Of a stretch of 64,000 bases of DNA, positions 58,381-64,000 are shown in pieces. The translations under genes were made by a program, and so were the position numbers. How positions within the stretch are numbered: position 1 is the stretch's first letter; every line of letters begins with the position of its first letter. The notes beneath the pieces are model-generated. The model did no database searches, was not told the origin of the DNA, and was given only the letters and a program-made list of their open reading frames with translations. The stretch covers positions 16,339,073-16,403,072 of the forward strand of contig CM042994.1 in the NCBI GenBank assembly GCA_023678885.1. The letters run 5' to 3'. Origin of the DNA: Pogostemon cablin. Lineage: Eukaryota > Streptophyta > Magnoliopsida > Lamiales > Lamiaceae.

Positions 58381-59393
58381 TCTTAAACCCGACTCCCCTG
58401 TTCTTCTCCCACACTTCACACACTTCACCTTCGATCCTTTTCATCTCCAACACTGCACGCACATACATTGAGCCCTAATATCACTAGAAATTCAAAGTTG
58501 GGCTTCGATTTTCACCCCTTTCCCGTTGAATTTCATCCCATTGAAGAGAAAATGGTAAGTTCTTCAACCCTTCTCTTATAGTTTGGAATCTTATTTGCAA
58601 CTTGTGAAAATGCATAAATGAATATGGATGGGTTGATGATTATATTGTTGGGATTTGAGGATCGAACTGTTTAAATGTTGAAGTGGTGAGAAATTGTTGA
58701 ATTGTGAGCATATTGGTTTTGAAATTTTGAGGGAATTTGACTGCATTGTGTTGAGTTTAGAGCAAAAATGTGAAATGCATACTGGTTTTGTTCAATTTGC
58801 AATTTTTGTGTTGAAATTGAATCAGATGCATGATGTTCTTGAGCTACTTATGAACTATATGAAGATATTGGGTAAATTTGGGTATGTTCATGTGTGTTGC
58901 AATTGATACTTGGAATTTATGCCCACCAGGTTTTTGTCAAATTGCCTCAATGAAAAGTTTTGTATATTTGGAGTTTAATACTTGAGGAATGTGATTGATA
59001 GGCTTGGGAATGTGTTAAGTGAGAGCATGTGATTGTTTTCATAAAATTTGAAGAGGTGCCCATGCATCAGAAGTGTCCAAACATGCTAATTGTTGAGTAT
59101 TGAGGCATGCACATGTATCAAGTTTGTGTGGAGAGTTTAAGATGCATGTTTTAAACTTGTTAAATTGTGAGAAAATGTTGAGGAATTTGAAGGATGCATT
59201 TTACTATTTGTCTTGGGAATATTGATATAAAGTGTTGCACTTGAATGCTATGCAATGACCATTACTCCATGCTTATCAAGAATCATGAAAGTGATGCTCT
59301 TGTTTTGCTTTGAAATTGAGTGTATTGATTGCTTATGAAGATTGAATGCCTCTTCGTTGTTTTATTTGGAAATGAATTAAGCTACTTGTATAT

Positions 59394-60540
59394 TTGTTGG
59401 TGAGGCAACAAGACTGGCAGGGAGAGTTAACTCAAGAAAAATTTGACAGAATCAACGCCTTTCTCTCGAGAAAGGGGTGGCATCCTTCCGATTATGGGTC
59501 GAGTTCACTCAAGAGGAATGGGAAGAAAAATATCAAAAATGGAGGATGCTCGCCCCTAAAATACAAAAAACAAGATGGTTAGATATGAGATGCATGGAAG
59601 TGATGGGAATCCAGAATGAAGCGCTAGGGATGATGGAAAAAGTTGGATTAGATTGGTTCGCCACAAGATTTTCGGAGATATATAGAGGGCTTACTCTAGA
59701 GTTCTTGGTAACTCTGGAGGTGAAGAATTATACAATATTTTCATTCCCTAGGATAATGAAGTTCAGGCTCCGGAATACAGAGTACACTTACGCATCAAAG
59801 GATATGAATGAATTCTTTCATAGCCCTATGAAAGAGACACTGAAGGATTGGAAGACTCGAGCCAACTTCGTGGAGTAAGATTTCTGGCATTCTATCACTC
59901 ACCGAGCCTTGCATAAGAGGCCATTGAGGTATGACACATCCGGCTCTAGAGCAGCCCAGATCAAGAACCCTGCTATACGGTACATAGAGAAATTCTTATC
60001 AAATACCCTATTTGGGAGGTCAGAGGGTTCATGTGTAGGGAAGAAAGAGCTGAACGTCCTCAGCTGCATCTTAGAGGGAAAAACTTTCAGTACTAGAGCA
60101 TATTGGATGTCCACTTCTAAGAGGGTTGCCAACCGCAAGAGCCCTCAGAAGATTGTGATAGGAGAGTTGGTGACCATAATAGCAAAAGGGTTCGGTTTGG
60201 ACATAGCAAATCAAGGGCTTATTCGTTGAGCAAATTTGGATGTAGCAAGTATGAAGCAGGCTCGAGTGATAGAGCAGATAGGGAGAGATTGGGTGATTAT
60301 ATTTCATATGGGTAAGTTTTTCCCATTTAGGCCTATCAGTTTGATGACCATCCACCCTGCATGTCCAGAAGGAAATCTTGCACTCATTGGTCCTGATCAT
60401 GACAAGGCTCTCCAGAAATTCCGTACAGACAATGTCCAACATCTATTAGGGAGACATGTTTCGAACAAAGAGATGGTCGAGTACCCTGAGTTGATCCTAG
60501 AAAATGAGAGAACACCTCGCTCTACTTTCGAGCGTGGTGT
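59394..60540 (+). pseudogene. ATHILA ORF-1-like protein downstream of integrase
   Basis: The frame starts around 59394 (LVRQQDWQGELTQEKFDRIN) and shifts. It then reads RWLDMRCMEVMG, VGLDWFATRFSEIYRGLTLEF, FRL-N-EYTYA, KNPAIRYIEKFLSNTLFGR, ELNVLSCILEGK, VIGELVTIIAKGFGLD. The R-LTLEFL-TL, P--RY--(R)--(A)-T-FGR and GGLIT-IA-ALGL blocks match the ATHILA ORF-1 family (PF03078) as I recall it. Several frameshifts are present. Its place after integrase corresponds to the extra or env-like ORF position of Athila elements. Function is unknown. Confidence 0.72.
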
Positions 60541-60561
60541 GATTTCACGGCAACGGCGCTA
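60541..60561 (-). other. Athila-type primer-binding site, inverted
   Basis: On the minus strand TAGCGCCGTTGCCGTGAAAT directly follows the LTR end TTCA, close to the Athila TGGCGCCGTTGCCG primer site. It lies head-to-head with the plus-strand ORF. Confidence 0.82.
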
Positions 60562-62171
60562 TGAACTTAGACTCAATTTTGGTTTAAGTTGATTAAGGTA
60601 AGCGAACCTTATCGTTTATAGTGAGTGACCAAGTTTAAATATCGAACAAAGGGAGATTTAAGTCAAGAGTGTATCCGTGTTTATTTTCAACCATGTTTTA
60701 GAGGAGTGATCGGATTTTGAGTTTTGAAAATTGAAAAGAGCAATTAAACTACCAATTATCTAAGCAAGAACCAAATAAAAGCAATTAACAATTAAGATGA
60801 TCAAATAAAGTATCAAGTAACCAAATTAAATGAGATAGATGAGAAACAATCTAAAGAAGAGCAAGACTAACCACATTCAAGATCAAGGACACAACATGGC
60901 TTGTTAAACTCAAATGGAAAATATCAATGATCATTGGAATAGAAGCAATCACAAATAATACCCTAATCCCTAGGCCAAGGAAATTAGGTTCTAGACTCAT
61001 TACAAGTTTTAAGCACATAAGATTGAATCTCACTATCAATTCTCTTAAGGTACTATGATAGCAAAATTAGTCTTCTCACTCAATTAATAAACCAAATATG
61101 ATAAACCAATTAAGTATTCTCACATGAATGTTCTAAGTATATAAAGATGATACCACATACTGTACTTTATACATTAACACACAAAATCTACATTATAACA
61201 TGATTCAATCAAACCCCTAATCATAATATTGGATTGGCCCTCCTAATACCATAAGTAGAGAATTCAACCACACACATCATAATACAAATAAAGTAAATCA
61301 AAGATCATGTAAGAAATTCCAAATCACATCAATTAAACCATTAAAAATTCAACAAATCCATAGATCCCTAATCCATCATGTGGCCAGCCTCAGAAGAGGT
61401 GTAGTCAACAACAAACATCATCAAAACATCATTACAATGCTTAACAACATCCATTGTTGCAACTAAAACTAAGAAAATGCAAAGTAAAGGTGAGATCTCC
61501 CCTATATTGGAAATTGGTTTGAAACTCTCCTTCAAGATGCAATCCTTCCTTCTTGTGCCTCAATCTCCTTTAGAAATGTGATGAGTGAATGAAAGATACG
61601 AAGTTTCATAGGTGAAGGTGTGAAAATGGTGGAAAAATGGTGGAAAATGGAGTGAAAAATGGATGAAGATGGTAGTGTGTGTGTGTCTTTCACGAAAATG
61701 GAGGCTAGGGTTGATTCTCCAAACCCAACTTGGAGAAAAAGCAGCCAAAATGGGAATAAAAACTGATTTTCTGGACAGGTGGCTATTTTCACAAAAAATG
61801 ACCGAATTTTTGTGAGGGACGTCGAATTTTTCTGCAATTCAGTAGAAATATTTGATCGAATTTTTATGCTCCTGGTCGAATTTATTTATCAGTGTGCTCA
61901 GCCTCCATTGCCCTATTTTTTCCTTGATTCTGCAATAAAATTCGACCTAATTTCTGTGATGCTGGTCGAATTTTTGTGTCAGTTTACTATTTTTCACTCT
62001 TTTTGCACTATTTCTCTATTTTTACTCGTTTTCTCCTCCGTTACTCATGTATGTGCATATTTTAACATTAGAATCATATTTTCCACCTTCTCTACCATAT
62101 AAGAAGTGAAAAACAACACAAAAACACACAAAATAAACAAAAAACAACCTAAAATCTAGGTGAATTCAACA
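60562..62171 (-). repeat. Athila LTR on the minus strand (1.61 kb)
   Basis: On the minus strand it starts TGTTGAATTCACCTAG, similar in start to the LTR at 10183 (CACCTAGATTTTAG shared), and ends GTTCA before the PBS. It contains the TCGAATTTT motif cluster. Its outer end touches minisatellite. It is a 5' LTR of a minus-strand element, yet the sequence beyond its PBS is in plus orientation. Confidence 0.82.
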
Positions 62172-62174
62172 ACG

Positions 62175-62337
62175 ATCAAATATGCATCGAAACGGAGGAA
62201 ATATTTATCGTAACAAGCGAATGAGCATCAAAATGAAGGAATATGCATCGAAACAAAGGAAATGTAGGTCGTAACGAGCTAATGAGGATCAAAATAAAGG
62301 AAATATGTATCAAAACGAAGAAAATATTGATCTTAAC
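62175..62337 (-). repeat. Short minisatellite array
   Basis: About 2.6 units. The right edge GATCTTAAC abuts a Copia LTR start. Confidence 0.95.
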
Positions 62338-63131
62338 TGTTAGATTGTATACTAAAATTCTAGCTTTAATATGAACAATGTTTTAACAATTTATTTGAAA
62401 TGAGAATCATATGATCAAATGATTGCGTCTTATAATTTATTTATATATACGATGCAGTAGTCCACTTACTTTATACTGTTGATAATATATTGTGCGACAA
62501 CATGCAAAAGATCATATTATCGATTTCCTTATAAAGTATAAATAGGTGCTCACAATCGAGATAGACGGGGAATCTCTATCGGGATGGTTGTAGTGTAATT
62601 TGGTATTAGTTTGTCTTGACTATAGAATCACATTAGTACACTTCGTGTGTATTGAGCAGGACCGCTTGAGATCGTTCGATTTATACTGACTATATAGGAG
62701 AACTTGATCTCTGTTATTATGGATGTTCATGCTCTTAATCCCGATATAATAACCTTGACACGTAAGGCAGTATGTATTTCTTTGATTCATCAATGGGTGA
62801 GATTTACATGTAATTAAATCAATAGCTCAGTGAGTTGGGAAATAGTGCTGTCTCTATGGTGTGCTGTTGATTGTAGAAGGTATCCGTGTCCGATATAGGT
62901 TGATGATGTCCCCTTGAGGAGTTCATAAGGATTATCATGTAAACCCTGCAGGTGAATTTTTTTCCGGCATGATAATAAGGTTGAGTGGTAGTACTCTCTG
63001 ATGATATATTAATTAATGGAGTTGTCAGTCACTTAATTAATTAATCTCCATTAATTAATGGGCATTATATCTTAAATATGAGGATACTGTCGGGCTCATA
63101 ATAAGAAGGATCCCATAACGTAATTATGGGA
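62338..63131 (+). repeat. Truncated Copia LTR (subfamily I), first 794 bp
   Basis: TGTTAGATTGTATAC to ATTATGGGA. It follows the C LTR and solo LTR sequence (for example TGATTGCGTCTTATAATTTA) and lacks about the last 600 bases. The left end is intact and sits in minisatellite. The right end breaks into Athila integrase. Confidence 0.93.
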
Positions 63132-63630
63132 CACTATCGAGCTTCATAGCCCAATCCTTCCTATTAGTTCCATCAACCTTCTCTAGGATTTGCTTCACTT
63201 GCCAGTTAGAAACTTCCGCTTGCCCATTTGCTTGAGGATGATAGGGTGTAGCAACTCTATGCTTAACACCATAATTCTTGAGAACTCTTTCAATAAGTTT
63301 GTTGACGAAGTGGGAACCTCCATCCCTTACAAGTGCTCTTGGAACTCCATAGCGGACAAATATATATTTCTTCAAGAAAGTCAACACTGTATTTGAATCA
63401 TTCATGCAAGTAGGAATGGCCTCCACCCACTTAGAAACATAGTCCACATCAAGTAGGATGTAAAGAAATCCATTAAATGGGGGAAACGACCCCATAAAAT
63501 CGATTCCCCATACATCAAAGATCTCAACAACAATGCTCAGTTGAAGTGACATCTCATCTCTTCTACTTATATTTCCCATCCTTTGACTTCTATCGCATGT
63601 CGCCGCATAGGATTCATAATCTTTGAACAA
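63132..63630 (-). pseudogene. Athila integrase core
   Basis: A single open frame on the minus strand contains the end of the zinc-binding region (C-R-QRMGNISRRDEM), then WGIDFMG, YVSKWVEAI, RDGGSHF and YHPQANGQAEVSN. The catalytic residues D44, D103 and E139 of this frame are all present with D-35-E spacing. It is cut at KLDSV by the Copia LTR fragment, so the C-terminal third is missing. Confidence 0.93.
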
Positions 63631-63988
63631 AGTAGGCCAATAAAGAGCGGATTGTAGTACCTTGGCTGCAGTCTTTTGAGCTTCGAAATGCCCTCCGTTA
63701 TGTTGTGTATGGTAAAATCAAGAACACTCTCCATCTCCATCTCGGGCACACATCTAAGGACGATAGAATCCGTACAAATTTTGTACACAAACAGATCGTA
63801 CCATATGAAAATCTCAACATCTCTCTTGAATTTTGCAAGTTGATACCTATTGAGATCTTTCGGAATTTACCTACGGTAGTGTAATTGACGTAATCCGCAT
63901 ACCATGGATCCATTCCTTGAGCAGCCACTACACAAGCTCTCTCCACTCCTTCCATGAACACCGCCATGATCTTCTCATCCGAGAACAT
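63631..63988 (-). pseudogene. Athila RNase H-integrase linker and zinc finger
   Basis: The minus-strand frames contain PWYADYVNY, then VGKF, and in another frame ICTDSIVLRCVPE-EMESVLDF, the conserved stretch that precedes the integrase HHCC finger in Athila. At least two frameshifts separate these parts. Confidence 0.85.
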
Positions 63989-64000
63989 CTCTTCAATGTA

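Larger units (their letters stand above)
57408..60540 (+). mobile_element. Athila fragment, plus strand (integrase C-terminus to ORF-1-like gene)
   Basis: It starts in mid-integrase at the minisatellite edge, continues through a 1.7-kb spacer containing TTTAAGTTTGGGGGAGAG (57822-57839), and ends in the downstream ORF, where it meets an inverted LTR/PBS at 60541. With 60541-62171 it forms a 4.76-kb block bordered by minisatellite on both sides. Confidence 0.85.
63132..64000 (-). mobile_element. Athila pol fragment on the minus strand
   Basis: RNase H-distal and integrase sequence reads from the window edge leftwards and stops at 63132. It continues beyond the window on the right. Confidence 0.9.

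Noticed and set aside
60851..61837. Minus-strand frames inside the Athila LTR
   Set aside because: LTR sequence with pyrimidine-rich and AT-rich stretches and no domain.
57408..64000. One continuous Athila element spanning the integrase C-terminus and the integrase core
   Set aside because: The two integrase parts are on opposite strands and about 80 codons between them are missing, so they are treated as separate fragments.

Overview
The window is plant nuclear DNA made almost entirely of transposable elements. The evidence is Copia LTR retrotransposons with an initiator-Met tRNA primer site, Athila-type Gypsy elements with a PBS starting TGGCG, an L1-type LINE, a CACTA DNA transposon, Stowaway-like MITEs, and captured exons of a plant tonoplast-type sulfate transporter. 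Base composition, family set and nesting depth fit pericentromeric or other heterochromatin of a eudicot. An asterid is plausible, but the species cannot be proven from the sequence. No tRNA, rRNA, CRISPR array or intact host gene was found. The only possible host gene is a small first exon near 1.4-1.7 kb, cut off by an LTR.

Layout. 0-1.3 kb: 3' end and LTR of an eroded retrotransposon. 1.4-3.4 kb: possible host 5' exon and AT-rich intergenic DNA with a long (AT)n run. 3.4-10.2 kb: LINE material on the minus strand. A short copy has only an ORF1-like tail. A larger copy has endonuclease, RT, zinc-knuckle and RNase H domains, ends in five 106-bp tandem repeats, and is split by a solo Copia LTR. 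10.2-14.2 kb: 5' part of an Athila element (LTR, PBS, gag, protease). 14.2-21.7 kb: 5' half of a Copia element (A) with a CACTA element (17630-21557) inserted cleanly in its gag; the CACTA carries SULTR4-like exons. 21.7-25.7 kb: a 4-kb minisatellite of alternating 61- and 62-bp units. 25.7-29.1 kb: 3' half of a minus-strand Copia element (C). 29.1-32.9 kb: AT-rich DNA with five Stowaway-like MITEs. 33.0-43.5 kb: a LINE ORF1 fragment fused to Copia D, which is itself split by a complete but degenerate Copia B (35460-43200, TSD ACTTC). 43.9-57.4 kb: the same minisatellite in opposite orientation, alternating with five non-satellite blocks that share a common 3' end on the minus strand. 57.4-62.2 kb: a rearranged Athila block (integrase C-terminus and ATHILA ORF-1-like ORF on plus, LTR and PBS on minus). 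62.2-64 kb: more minisatellite, a truncated Copia LTR, and a minus-strand Athila RNase H/integrase running off the window.

The most unusual signal is the link between the minisatellite and LINE-like bodies. Every body-to-array junction on the minus strand has the same constant tail followed by the array, and most enter it at the same phase. The RT-bearing LINE near 4.6 kb shows the same architecture with an unrelated 106-bp unit. I infer a group of LINE-derived elements that carry, or give birth to, variable-number tandem repeats as 3' tails, with one array (21.7 kb) apparently inserted as tail only. All protein-coding remnants are pseudogenic, with stops and frameshifts, so the genes do not form a working pathway. 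What the window records is an order of nested insertions.
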